Assembly (NCBI GenBank): GCA_963682175.1
Contig: OY821775.1
Coordinates: 9,954,501-10,018,500, forward strand
From: Triglochin maritima
Taxonomy: Eukaryota > Streptophyta > Magnoliopsida > Alismatales > Juncaginaceae
DNA: 64,000 nucleotides
Reading direction: 5' to 3'
Shown piece by piece: positions 23,343 through 35,157 of this stretch. The position numbers and the translations under genes were made by a program. Position 1 is the stretch's first letter. Each line of letters begins with the position of its first letter. The notes beneath the pieces are model-generated. The model saw nothing but the letters and a program-made list of their open reading frames with translations, searched no databases and was not told the origin of the DNA.

Positions 23343-24519
23343 TGATGCATTGCATACATTGCATCATATGTCTTTCATTTAGATTACTTTTATATCAATA
23401 AATGCTACTAAGGTATGTGTTTAGTCGTATTTACAGAATACAGGGACCTGGATGCAAATTACCCACATTCCGATCATAAACGCGTGCAAAAGATTCATTT
23501 CTATCATAAAGACCGAGTTCAAGTTTATCGGGTTTCAAATAGAAATGCATCCAAGCATAAAAGCATTCAAGGAGCTAATTACAAAAAGGTCAAGGACTTA
23601 ATTGCAAAATGCCAAGGACCTAATTGCAAAATAAAAGGACTAAGTTATTGTGTGGAGAAAGTCAAAAGAAAAATCAAATATAAATCTCCAACAATGGAAG
23701 GAATTAATCCGGAGCTCAAAAGAATGGAAACAAATCATCCAGACGCGCAAATAAAGATCAAATCATGCCATAAACGCACCGCAGAAATCCGGACCCGATC
23801 CCATCAACCTGGGCGGCGAATTAGCCGCACCTCCCATGCATTGTGCGGCGATTTCGCCGCACCAGAGGTGATCTGTGTGCCCGATTTTCATCCAGTGTCG
23901 GGTCGACGCGTGTACTATCCTTTTATGTATTGGTATCCCCTGTATCGGCTATAAATAGCCCTGTAGGACGAATGTAACACATCTTTGAACCTTTGGTCTT
24001 GGATCATTAGTAATAAATTTCTGTTTTATTTTGTTTTGTTTCTCTTTTCTTTTAATGTCTCTAGGATCCCTTCTTCTTCCTCCCTCCATGAGTTTCTAAC
24101 TCTTTCCAAAGGGTGGAGGTGATGGAATGAGGGTTAGAGAAGATGAATTGCATGTTATTATTTTAAGTTCATGATTAGTTTATTTTGATTACTTGAGTTT
24201 ATGTTAAGTCATTTATCTTGTAATGCTTCATAACTAACATGATTTACAATAAGTTTCAATAATTCTCTGATCAAAACCTAAATCTAAACCTCCACCCAAC
24301 GGATTTCTCTTCTTATTTCTTGTTTTAGTTCTAATTGCTTTTGTTTCGTACTTTAGATAACTAAATCAAAAATACTAAAAACCCAACTTATTTCTTCTCC
24401 CTTCTTCCCCTAAATCGAAATCACACTAACAACGAAATCTCTCCCTCATTGTGTTCGACCCGTACTTGCCACGTCTTCATAGACGCCGTGCACTTGCGGT
24501 ATAAATAAAATTCTCATCA
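23343..24519 (+). repeat. 5' LTR of the nested gypsy element
   Basis: Begins TGATGCATTG and ends TCTCATCA. It contains a 179-codon ORF (23415-23954) also present in the other LTR, with no recognisable domain and probably fortuitous. TATA-like TATAAATAG is at 23951-23959. Two GC-rich palindromes start at 23813 and 23845, 32 bp apart. Confidence 0.95.
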
Positions 24520-24524
24520 AGTTT

Positions 24525-24542
24525 TTGGCGCCGTTGCCGGGG
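24525..24542 (+). promoter_or_regulatory. Primer binding site, tRNA-Asp type
   Basis: TGGCGCCGTTGCCGGGGA, six bases after the 5' LTR, is complementary to the 3' end of plant tRNA-Asp. This primer is usual in Athila/Tat-type gypsy elements. Confidence 0.8.
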
Positions 24543-25945
24543 AGGCGACGCAGATTTTTGTTGTTTTTGTGTTTTCGATTTTTCCTGTTTATCTTGTGCG
24601 CGATCTAAGTATTTGGATTTGTGTTTCAGGAGACAACAGAGCGCGCGGCGAAATACGAGCGCATTCTGAGCTTAAAGAGCGGCGAATCCGCCGCCCCATA
24701 AGAAGCATTTGCGGCGAAATCGCCGCACAGGTTGGTCTTCCGGTCTTCAAATTTTGAGGGAGTCGTCAGCATCTCTGGGTGGTCGCATTGAGCTACTGGA
24801 ATCTCCGAGAGCGGGCGGCGAACCCGACTGAGCATTGCGGAGGTAACTTTTCTTGCCTTTCTCGTAAAATCTGAATAGTTGAAAAGTTTCCTTTCGTAGA
24901 ATTGCACGTGCTAGGGTTACAATTCCATAATTGGCAATAATTCAACTCTGACCTAAAATTGGCAAAATTAGAAAGACCTTAGTGCATGCATCATATAATG
25001 TTTTGCTTGCATTATTCTTGCTAAATTCTTGCAAATTAATACTTGTTGAAGATTGCTGGAGGCAAGGTACGCATCGAGGTTTTTATCGATTGCATTAGAG
25101 CATATAATTTAGTTGCATACAACCTTGCAATTGCCCCCATTAAAAGGACCATTGTTTGACTATCTTTGCTAGATTTAAGTTAAATTATCTTAAGGGCAAC
25201 TCCGTAGGAAAAGATACGGTGGGGATTTCATCACCCTCCCGTAGCCCACAAACCACAATCCTGAAGTGTCGCCTAAGCCTAAAATTTAAAATCAATTAGA
25301 CATTGGCCCCTAAGGACTCGGACTCAGTTAAGGAGGAGATTGGTTTGACTTGCTATGACCTGAAGCTAATTGAATTCAATTTGGTGTCTAGAAAGTGTTT
25401 TTGTGTCGACGAAAGTCTTCCAAGCGACGTGGTTGTCTAATTGGCACCGACTCTGTCGGAAGCGCCCCCACTAGCTATACACTAACTGGCCAACTTGGTT
25501 TGATTGGTGAGGGAGGTGAATCAAGCAAATCAATTCGACTCAACCAGTTAGGAGTCGTCTAGATCTAAGTGACACTAGGTCTAGGATTGTTTTGACCGTG
25601 CTTGTTCAGGAAATTTCTGACCAACCCTAATTTTTATCCTTTAGAGTTAAGTTTCCCTTCTCGTCTGAGTCTTCTTTCGCTTCTCATCCTTACCTTTCTA
25701 TTGTTTGTTTCCTTTAAAAAAAAAAAAATAAATAAAATTAAAATTCAAAAATTCAAAAAAAAGAGTAATTGATTCTTGGAATTGAATTTGAAATTTAAAT
25801 TTCGAATTCAAATTCAAAAATTAATTCAAACCGGTGCACTCAGATTTGGGTGCGGGATTTAAGCAATCGACTCTCACGAGTTCACCTGGATTCCAGTCTA
25901 GAGCTTAACCCCAACCCATCTGTTGCACCACCTCACCCGGATCTA

Positions 25946-28381
25946 ATGGGTGAGAACGTAGTGGACCCGCCTGTTGCGCAACCTATAACTTTGAGGGATC
26001 GGTGCTACCCAACGATGGCTGCTCAGCCATCGTGCATCGTCATGCCCACCATACCGGGTCGCGACTTCGAACTTAAGGCACAATACATGAGTATGCTGCC
26101 TAAGTTCACCTCTAGGGAAGACCCATATCTCTTCCTTAGAGAATTTGAAGAAATCTGCTCTCTTATGCAATACCAGCATATCCCTGAAGAGGCAGTGCGT
26201 CTGAAATTCGTGCCTCTAGCACTGAAGGACGACGCTAAGAAATGACTATATAGTCTAGCCGAAAGATCTATTAGAAGTTGGGCCGAATTTGTTCAAGTTT
26301 TCCTAAAAAAATATTTCCCCAACCATAAGACTATGAAGATTAGGAATGAAATTGTTGCATTCGTTCAGTCTGAGAGCGAGCCGTTCTATTCCTATCTTGA
26401 GAGATTTAAGAGTGTCTTGACCCAATGCCCTCATCACGGAATTCCGAAGTGGCAATTATGCCAAATTATTTATGAGGGATTGACACCCACATCTAGGGTT
26501 ATGCTAGAATCTGTGAGCCAAGGGAACTTTATGTCCAAAAATGAAAATGATGCATGGACTTTTCTTGAGGATTTAGCTGAAAATAGTATGCAATGGGACA
26601 ATGCTAGAACACCGCTTAACCCAAGTATTGGATCTAGAATAGCAAGCCAACCCAAACCAGGTGTCTTAGCTGTAGATGCCAATATAGCGGCTGAAGCAAA
26701 ACTAGCTACCCTTATGCGCAGAATGGAAAGTCTAGAGCTACAAGCCCAAACCCGAGTGAATCAAGCATCGTCTATCCCCTGCTCTAGATGTGGTCAGACT
26801 GGTCATGTAATGGAGGATTGTGCGGACTGGGAACAAGTTAATGCCATGTATAACCATGCTAGAAATGACCCCTACGCATCAACCTATAACTCTGGTTGGC
26901 GTAATAATTCCAATTTCTCATCAAAACAACAAGGTCAACCTCCTAGACAACAACCAAACCCGTATGTCCAAAATAATACATCTTCTGGGTTTAGTAACAA
27001 TAACGATCATGAGGTTAGGTTGACAAGCTTGGAAAATTTGATGAAAACCTTTATACAAACAACCAACCAGACCTTCCAAAGGCTAGAGACACAAGTCAGT
27101 CAACTAGCACAAATAGTAGGTGAAAGAGAGAAGGGTCGGTTTCCAAGTCAACCTGAGGTGAACCCTAGATCTAATAATAATTCATATCAATCCTATCAAG
27201 CACCTTCAGGAAATAACAACCCTAGACCGGTTCAAATGGTTAATGAGGAAGGACCGTTCCAACAAATAAATGCAGTAGTATCATTACAGTCCGGAAGACA
27301 AGTTGATAACAATGTGGTAAATCCTAGAGTGTCCAATCAATCTAGCCATCAAGCACCCACATATGACCTGACCATTGAACCTGACGTCCAATCTGAAACG
27401 CCCAACCCACCTACTCAACCTGAACCCATAGCTCAACCTGAACCTGAGCGAGTCTATGTCCCTAAAGCCCCATTTCCCAATAGACTCAAAAAGAACTCAA
27501 GTGCACAAATAGAGAAAATCTTGGAAGTATTTAAGCAAGTTAAGGTGAACATTCCACTCTTAGACATGATTCAACAAATACCTGCTTATGCTAAATTCTT
27601 AAAAGATTTGTGCACTAAAAAGAGAAAAACGAATGTACCAAAGAAGGCATTCTTAACTGCAAACATATGCTCTATTCTTTCCAATACATCTCCTATAAAA
27701 TATAAGGACCCTGGGTGTCCCACAATTTCATGTTCAATAGGAGATACTTTTATCAATAAAGCCCTTCTAGACCTAGGTGCAAGCGTTAACTTACTCCCAT
27801 TTTCTGTCTACGAGCAACTCAACCTTGGTCCACTGAAACCCTCTAAGACAACCCTCCAATTCGCTGATTGTTCTGTTAAGAAACCGAGAGGTATAGTAGA
27901 GGACGTTTTGATTAAGGTTGGTGACTTCATTTATCCAGTGGATTTTGTCGTACTTGATACTGAACCTGTTGTAAATCCTAATCGACAAATCCCTGTAATT
28001 CTAGGTAGACCCTTTTTAGCCACTTCGGAAGCATTAATAAACTGTCAAAATGGGCTCATGCAATTATCTTTCGGGAACTTAAAAGCAGAATGTAATATCT
28101 TCCATATTGATAATGAGCCAGAAATAATATGCAACCCATGTGATGTTGTGATGAGAGCACGTATTTATCAGATTTCTGAATCAAATAAATCATCACATAA
28201 GCAAAAAGGATGTAAGAAAAAAGGGAGTAATTCATTTACCCAACCACCATCACTCGAGCAAACAAGCGAACCAATTCAAGTGAGAAGAGTGGAATCTTTT
28301 CCTCAAGTCAACATGGGGAACAATTCAACTGGATACATGCACCAACATGGTGTCATTCAATCCAGTTCTGATTATGGTTGA
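25946..28381 (+). pseudogene. Gag-protease polyprotein of the nested gypsy element, one in-frame stop
   Basis: One frame runs from at least 25850 (first ATG 25946) to 28381 with a single TGA at 26243-26245, where related gags usually have Trp. Downstream is a retrotransposon gag domain, a CCHC zinc knuckle (CSRCGQTGHVMEDC, about 26780), a Pro/Gln/Asn-rich linker, and a retropepsin-like protease (DLGASVNLLPFSVYEQLNLG about 27770; VILGRPFLAT about 27997). It packages and processes retroelement RNA. Nothing after it resembles reverse transcriptase; 28382-29517 is noncoding with a second G-rich tract at 28478-28487. Athila-clade placement is inferred from protease sequence and primer type. Confidence 0.85.
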
Positions 28382-29517
28382 CTTCGAGCAAACTCAACCC
28401 CTCTACCGCAAGCCGACGCAGGTAATAAGTGCATTTATTGTATCTGTGCATACATTGAGGACAATGCATGATTTAGGTGTGGGGGGGTGTTTATATATGT
28501 ACATATCTATCTATTTGATTTTATGTTCTGCTTTATTTTTATTTTTATTTTTTTAAAAAAAATTCAATATTCTATGACATAACTTAAGATTGAACTGCCA
28601 AAACCCGTGTACAAATTGCATTAAGTTTTTGTTCCTTATTATATAGTTCTGCTTGTAGAAATTATGACATAAATCTAAGTTCCAAAGAAATAACCCATGA
28701 CCCTTGTAAGACATGTATGCACTTAAATTGGATGAATCAAATCTTTGAAGTGGTTGATAAAAAGCAGAGGTTGAGGAAAATATACCGGGAAGTATGGACT
28801 TCTAATAGCAATTAAGCCTTGAGGAAAATAAAAGTAAAATAAAATAAAAATAAAGTGAGGAAAACACATTTTGCAAAATTATTACAAAAGCCCAAGCCTT
28901 CGAGTCACTGGTCCGTAGGAGTATCTTGAAACCCGATAACTTGAGTCTGCCAGCTCGGGATTATCGACCAAACTCGCTACACGAATGCAAAAAGGGTATA
29001 AGTGTCAAAAAGAAAAGCAAATGTGTTGAATCACGGAAAAAGGATAAAAATAAATAAATACTTTAAGATACTCAAGGCCCAAAGCTAAAGGAATGATCCA
29101 TGCCATGGTTGATCCAAATGATACTTCACCACCAGAGGAGGCGTGCAAAATAATTTATGTGATAACATGTGTAGAGGGGTTAGTGGTGTGAATGTTGGAG
29201 GAATAAAGACCAAGTCAAACTTTTTATAAGTTAGAACTGTATAATGAGCATGCGAGAACTTTAAGTGAGATGTATAAGGTTAAGGCAGAAATATTAAGAG
29301 CTATTAATGGAATGTTGAATTAAGACTTTGTGGGTGTGTCAACTGAAAACCCTCACGAGACAAAACTCGTCCTCTAAGGCAACCTGGAGGTTTAAAGGCT
29401 TGTTGCACATGCTAAGTGCAACCGTGATTCCTACGAAAGTGAGTTAGGATTTCCCTGCTTTCATTTTCTTATATTCTGCTTTGCTAGGGACTAGCAAAAT
29501 CTAGGTGTGGGGGTATT
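28382..29517 (+). other. Noncoding 3' interior of the nested gypsy element with purine tract
   Basis: No ORF of note. It holds G-rich tracts near 28478-28487 and at 29503-29515; the latter directly precedes the 3' LTR and is the likely polypurine primer for plus-strand synthesis. Confidence 0.7.
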
Positions 29518-30694
29518 TGATGCATTGCATACATTGCATCATATGTCTTTCATTTAGATTACTTTTATATCAATAAATGCTACTAAGGTATGTGTTTAGT
29601 CGTATTTACAGAATACAGGGACCTGGATGCAAATTACCCACATTCCGATCATAAACGCGTGCAAAAGATTCATTTCTATCATAAAGACCGAGTTCAAGTT
29701 TATCGGGTTTCAAATAGAAATGCATCCAAGCATAAAAGCATTCAAGGAGCTAATTACAAAAAGGTCAAGGACTTAATTGCAAAATGCCAAGGACCTAATT
29801 GCAAAATAAAAGGACTAAGTTATTGTGTGGAGAAAGTCAAAAGAAAAATCAAATATAAATCTCCAACAATGGAAGGAATTAATCCGGAGCTCAAAAGAAT
29901 GGAAACAAATCATCCAGACGCGCAAATAAAGATCAAATCATGCCATAAACGCACCGCAGAAATCCGGACCCGATCCCATCAACCTGGGCGGCGAATTAGC
30001 CGCACCTCCCATGCATTGTGCGGCGATTTCGCCGCACCAGAGGTGATCTGTGTGCCCGATTTTCATCCAGTGTCGGGTCGACGCGTGTACTATCCTTTTA
30101 TGTATTGGTATCCCCTGTATCGGCTATAAATAGCCCTGTAGGACGAATGTAACACATCTTTGAACCTTTGGTCTTGGATCATTAGTAATAAATTTCTGTT
30201 TTATTTTGTTTTGTTTCTCTTTTCTTTTAATGTCTCTAGGATCCCTTCTTCTTCCTCCCTCCATGAGTTTCTAACTCTTTCCAAAGGGTGGAGGTGATGG
30301 AATGAGGGTTAGAGAAGATGAATTGCATGTTATTATTTTAAGTTCATGATTAGTTTATTTTGATTACTTGAGTTTATGTTAAGTCATTTATCTTGTAATG
30401 CTTCATAACTAACATGATTTACAATAAGTTTCAATAATTCTCTGATCAAAACCTAAATCTAAACCTCCACCCAACGGATTTCTCTTCTTATTTCTTGTTT
30501 TAGTTCTAATTGCTTTTGTTTCGTACTTTAGATAACTAAATCAAAAATACCAAAAACCCAACTTATTTCTTCTCCCTTCTTCCCCTAAATCGAAATCACA
30601 CTAACAACGAAATCTCTCCCTCCTTGTGTTCGACCCGTACTTGCCACGTCTTCATAGACGCCGTGCACTTGCGGTATAAATAAAATTCTCATCA
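29518..30694 (+). repeat. 3' LTR of the nested gypsy element
   Basis: Same length as the 5' LTR with two substitutions seen by eye and no indel (constant offset of 6175). It is followed by ATGAC, the target duplication. Confidence 0.95.
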
Positions 30695-31539
30695 ATGACC
30701 TTCGGGTGCTTCTCCTTCGTTGGGTCAATATTTAGCATTAAGCACCTGATCCAGTATAAAACATACGCTCCACAATCGTTGCTCCCAGGTGATTGTCGTT
30801 GACTTTGCTTCCGTAGGATTCTCAATGGCCAATCAACCTTCAGTTTTTCCCTCCAGTATTTAGCCACCTCTGCTGCTGCGCATTCATGTGCTCCAACAAG
30901 GACGTCTGGATCTTCACCTCGATCTAGCACCCTAGACGCACTGTTGAACTGCAGGAACTCCGCTGACGGGCCGTAGGCAACCACCAGATGCCAATGACCT
31001 GCAGACCAGCATGGTTGTGCGATTACGAATTCTTTTGGAGACAATCCGTTAATTTTAGGGAGTATACAATCATCAATTGCTCCCCCTTGACCCTCCACAA
31101 TTCGTCCTGATTCGAATGCTGATATACATATAACCTTTCAGGCTTGTCGTCTTCCTTGGAGGACCGAAATCATCGCATCCATTGTTTCGTCGCTCATATC
31201 CATCCCCGGCGTTATTATTTCCTTCAGGTCGCGGCGTGTTAGACTACAGATGTCCCCCCTCCAGATCACCTCTGTCTGGTCCGTGCTTGGTGCGGTCAAG
31301 TTCAATAACACATTGACCTCATCAGCTGACAACGTCCCGAATGCGGCCATGTCAACATCAGGCCTCGTCGCCCCTAAGTGGACAGCCAAGTTGTAATTGT
31401 CGTCTTGTTTTTTCCCCTTTTTCGTTAGGCTCCTTTGGGCCACTCTGTCTTTTCTCTTTTGCTCCACTTCCACATTCTTCTTCTTAGCCCGCTCTTCCTC
31501 ATCTTTCCTCGAGCGTTGTCTTTTGACACCTCAGTTTGG

Positions 31540-32290
31540 TTTCTCCTCCTCTCTTCTTCTCCTCCCTCTTCCTCTCTTCTTCCTTCTCCTCCTCTCTCTT
31601 CTTCTCCTCCCTCTTCCTTCTCCTCCTCTCTCCTCTTCTCCTCCTTCCTCCTCTCTTCTTCCTTCTCCTCCTCTCTCCTCTTCACCTCTCTCTTCCTCTC
31701 TTCTTCCTTCTCCTCCTCTTTCCTCTTCACCTCTCTCTTCCTCTCTTCTTCCTTCTCCTCCTCTCTCCTCTTCACCTCCCTCTTCCTCTCTTCTTCCTTC
31801 TCCTCCTCTCTCCTCTTCACCTCCCTCTTCCTCTCTTCTTCCTTCTCCTCCTCTCTCCTCTTCTCCTCCCTCTTCGTCTCTTCTTCCTTCTCCTCCTCTC
31901 TCCTCTTCTCCTCCCTCTTCCTCTGTTCCGCATTCTCCTCCTCTCTCTTCTTCTCCTCCCTCTTCCGTTTTTCTTCCTTCTCCTCCTCTCTCTTCTTCTC
32001 CTCCCTCTTCCTCTCTTCTTCCTTTTCCTCCTTTCTCTTCTTCTCCTCCCTCTTCCTCTCTTCTTCCTTCTCCTCCTCTCTCCTCTTCTCATCCCTCTTC
32101 CTCTGTTCCGCATTCTCCGTTTGTCTCCTCTTCTCCACTCTCTTCCTTTCTTCTTTCTTTTCCTCCTCTTTTTTCCTCTGTTCCTCCTTCTTTTTCCTCT
32201 TCCTCTCCTTTTTTTTCCTCTTCCCTCTTCCTCTTTTCTGCCTTCTGCTCTTCTCTCTTCCTCTCTTCTTCCTTCTCCTCCTCCTGATCC
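31540..32290 (-). repeat. Pyrimidine-only low-complexity tract (coiled coil of the MULE-2 protease pseudogene)
   Basis: Repeating blocks of about 60 bp (CTCTTCTTCCTTCTCCTCC, then CTCTCTCCTCTTCACCTCC) that on the minus strand encode EEKEEERKREEK-type repeats. Long Ser/Leu/Pro-rich ORFs on the + strand are shadows. Confidence 0.9.
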
Positions 32291-32879
32291 TCCTCTATAT
32301 TTACATATTGGGTCTTCTCCCCAATGTGAGTTTCACATGCCCCCGTTCCTCGTAGAGACACAATCTCTTCGCTCAGCCTCCGACACTCTTCGTGGGACAT
32401 CCTCAGTTCTTCCTCCAGTCTGTTAACCTCTTCAGTCGCCTTCTTCAGGGCTGCTTCGGCTTGCAACCATTTTGTCTTAACCTACTCAGTTCCAACTCTT
32501 GTAGCAGCGGGTCCAATGGAATGCTGCAGTCTCTAAGTTGTAGCCTTGGCAGAGGGCATGTTGAAGCTGACCCTGTTGCTTTGTGCGACTCTTGAGCAAG
32601 ATTTTGATCGGAAGTCATCAGTTTCCGCTCCCTTTCACTTAGTGATGGAGGCCCCTTCAGCTCGAATTTGCCGTTGTAAATCTCGGCTAAGGTTATTCCA
32701 CGTTCCTCCCATTTCCTCAGGGTTAAACATTTCCCAAACATTTCCGTCCAACTTTTCATCCGTGGATATGCTCGTCTGGGCTCCCCCAATTTGAATTTCT
32801 CACAAAGCCACACCTTCAAATGAGAAAGATTAAATGTTACTAAGCACTTCAAGACCGATAGACAAAAATTTTATTCAAG

Positions 32880-33240
32880 ATAAAAGATCATACTATTCCG
32901 GACAGACAGACATCGTATTCTGGACAGACCTACGCCTGATTCCGGACAGCAACATAACGTATTCCGGACAGCCAAACATCTTATTCCGGACATACCTACT
33001 CCTGATTCCGGACAGCCAAACAACGTATTCCGGACAGACAAGAATCTTAATCCGGACAAAAGATCTTACTATTCCGGACAGACAGACATCCTATTCTGGA
33101 CAGACCTACGCCTCATTCCGGACAGCAACATAACGTATTCCGGACAGACATACATCTTATTCCGGACAGACAGACATCGTATTCCGGACATACACAACAC
33201 TGAATCCGGACTGACACACAACGTATTAAGGACAAAATTG
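32880..33240 (-). repeat. 22-bp tandem array in intron 2 of the MULE-2 protease pseudogene (array F)
   Basis: About 16 units of TATTCCGGACAGAC / GATTCCGGACAGCC, reading CTGTCCGGAATA in the sense of the protease gene. It lies in the intron 33245-32814, the counterpart of array A. The core is TCCGGA like arrays D and E. Confidence 0.9.
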
Positions 33241-34324
33241 CTTACTTGTAGTATTGCTACACAACCATCAACGCAGCCCTGCTTCATAATGAAGTTCCCG
33301 GTCGATCTCCTCTCCTGCAGTTCTAAGCTGGCTTCCTCCAGACCCCGAACCAGTGCAGCGTGAACTGCACGTGCCCATGCATATCTGTTGATGCCTTTGA
33401 AGTCCCTCAAATATTTCATGAACCAAATTGTGGTTCGAAGTGTTCCATCGAAGAACAAAAAATGGTTGAAGATGAAACAAATAAGGAGTCGAACGTACTC
33501 CTCGGCGTTGCCCATCACACTGGTTGCAGTCAGATGCCCTAATAGTTGAGTGTTGTCAAGGTTCACTCCATCTCGCTTCTGTACGCCCATCGGTTCCATA
33601 ACAACTGTCTTCCCACGCACTTTTAGCCCCAGAATTACGGCAACGTCTTCAGCTGTAAGGGGGACTACCCCTGATCCTATTCTCAGCCCCACCTCCTTCG
33701 CATCGTAGTGTTCGACGAACCATCCGAGTATTTCATTGTCCGTTGGAATGTTAGGAAAATCTAGGAAGTGTCCCCCGGAAGACCTCCTTTTCGACGTCCT
33801 TCATCCTACCGAACTGCTTTTGAATCGCCATCCAACCACACTGTTTCCCGGAAGTAGTACGTGCTTCCCTAAAACAAACAAAAAATTCAAAGAAAGTTCG
33901 TAAATAACAAATCCACCCACGAAAAAAAACCTAAATCGACCCACCTCATCAACCACAATTTCTGGAGCGACAGCATTACTCAGTGAATCCATTTCTCATT
34001 TTGTTGTGAAACACACGTAGAGGAACGGTTTTCAGATTTCTCTCTTCACAGTTACAGACACAAAGATGAAGGAACTATTCGTTTCCTTCCTTTTTCGTGT
34101 GTCTATTCGTTTCCTTGCTCGAGACTCGAACCGTCGCCACATTATGTCTGCGCGTTGTCCAATCGTTTGATTTGGAAATGAACCGTCGAATTTTTTAAAA
34201 TAAAAAAGGCACGTACTGCGATGACTACGTGTCAACCTGACTGGACGCTGACTCAACAAACTTTAAGTGCCATGTCATGCGCGTCACGGACGCCCGCGTC
34301 CGTTTATAAGGATCCTAAAATGTT

Positions 34325-35152
34325 ACGACAACGAGAAAATGACAAGCCTTGGTTGTTTATATTACTATTCTAAGAAAATGCCTTGTACTATATCATAAAC
34401 ATTGTTAAACCAAATTACAGAAAACATTGTCAAATTGTCAATTAATACATATCCAAGTATCCAACATGACAAACACATCCAAAAACTTAAGATATTATCA
34501 GTGGTTTACACATGCCAAGTCTTACGAAGTTCGGATTAATGACAATAAAATGTCAACTAATTACACATAGAAAACTTAAGATATTTCAAGTGCACAGATT
34601 AAATTACTAATTAAGTTTAAATTGACTATATTTAATTTACTTATTACTAACTTATATTATAAGGAGGTATTGTAGATGTTATGTATATATGTTAGGAAAA
34701 CTGTGAGCCCAAGAATACGGAAGAGATGAGTGTGGAAATCCCAATGGAAACTAAGCTAGACAATTACATAAACACCTAACAAATAATTCAAGCAAAGGAA
34801 ACCATAACACTAAGATATACATGAAAACTCAAATCGAGAAAAAACCAGACAATACGAAACCTCATTATTGGAGAACCAGTGATATAATGGAGTCAGCCGA
34901 ACAATCGAGATAAACGCTCGAAACACGATATTGGGCTTGGATGGCTAAGACCGCCAACAGCATGATAATCCCAATATCTAAAACCATAAGTATAACAAGG
35001 TGGCTAACCCAATCTCCATAATATAGGATAGTGGAGGATAATTGCGAACATACAACCCGGAATAAGAGATATGGGGCTTAGATGGTTGACCTACAAGAAC
35101 AAGAAAATCCCCCATTCCCAAGAACAAGAGATATTGACTTAATCCTCTTAGG
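34325..35152. other. Intergenic, AT-rich, nothing firmly recognised
   Basis: No supported ORF. The part around 34700-35100 has a mixed composition unlike its AT-rich neighbours and may be an old retroelement fragment, but no ends or coding motifs are visible. Confidence 0.35.
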
Positions 35153-35157
35153 AACTT

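Larger units (their letters stand above)
23343..30694 (+). mobile_element. Young Athila-like Ty3/gypsy element coding only gag-protease, nested in MULE-2
   Basis: 7352 bp with 1177-bp LTRs (23343-24519 and 29518-30694) and the 5-bp duplication ATGAC (23338-23342 and 30695-30699). Comparing the LTRs by eye I find only two differences, T/C at 24376/30551 and A/C at 24448/30623. The interior has a primer site TGGCGCCGTTGCCGGGGA, one gag-protease reading frame, no reverse transcriptase, RNase H or integrase, and a purine tract TAGGTGTGGGGG before the 3' LTR. It must have been copied with enzymes supplied from elsewhere. Confidence 0.95.
23271..33992 (-). pseudogene. Broken PMD/Ulp1 protease gene of MULE-2, split by a gypsy insertion
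   Basis: Minus strand. Exon 1 is 33992-33945 (48 nt, as in MULE-1). Exon 2 is 33868-33246 (plant mobile domain; frame changed near its start). Exon 3 starts at 32813, runs through the charged coiled coil (31540-32290, several frameshifts) and the Ulp1-type domain (GHW, FNS, SNDCGAY) to 30695, where the nested element interrupts it. The last 20-odd codons continue at 23342-23271, ending LCVQI and TGA, equivalent to SCVQV in MULE-1. The active-site Asp position is again Asn (QFNSAS), as in MULE-1. Confidence 0.85.
18594..34315. mobile_element. MULE-2: decayed inverted copy of the same MULE family, with nested gypsy
   Basis: Bounded by the 9-bp duplication TAAAATGTT (18585-18593 and 34316-34324). 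The left end starts GGAAAATGATTAGTAG like the right end of MULE-1. The right end, read inward, starts GGATCCTTAT and then GGACGCGGGCGTCC like the left end of MULE-1. It is therefore inverted relative to MULE-1. Without the nested gypsy element (7352 bp plus one 5-bp duplication) it would be about 8.37 kb. Transposase on + and protease gene on - are both broken. The three tandem arrays sit in the same positions as in MULE-1. Confidence 0.9.

Noticed and set aside
23415..23954. 179-codon ORF in the gypsy LTR, also at 29590-30129
   Set aside because: It is present in both LTRs, lacks recognisable domains, and is not evidently open in the diverged solo LTR; probably chance.
31397..32426. Long Ser/Leu/Pro-rich + strand ORFs of about 300 codons
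   Set aside because: They are the complement of the Glu/Lys coiled-coil tract of the MULE-2 protease pseudogene.
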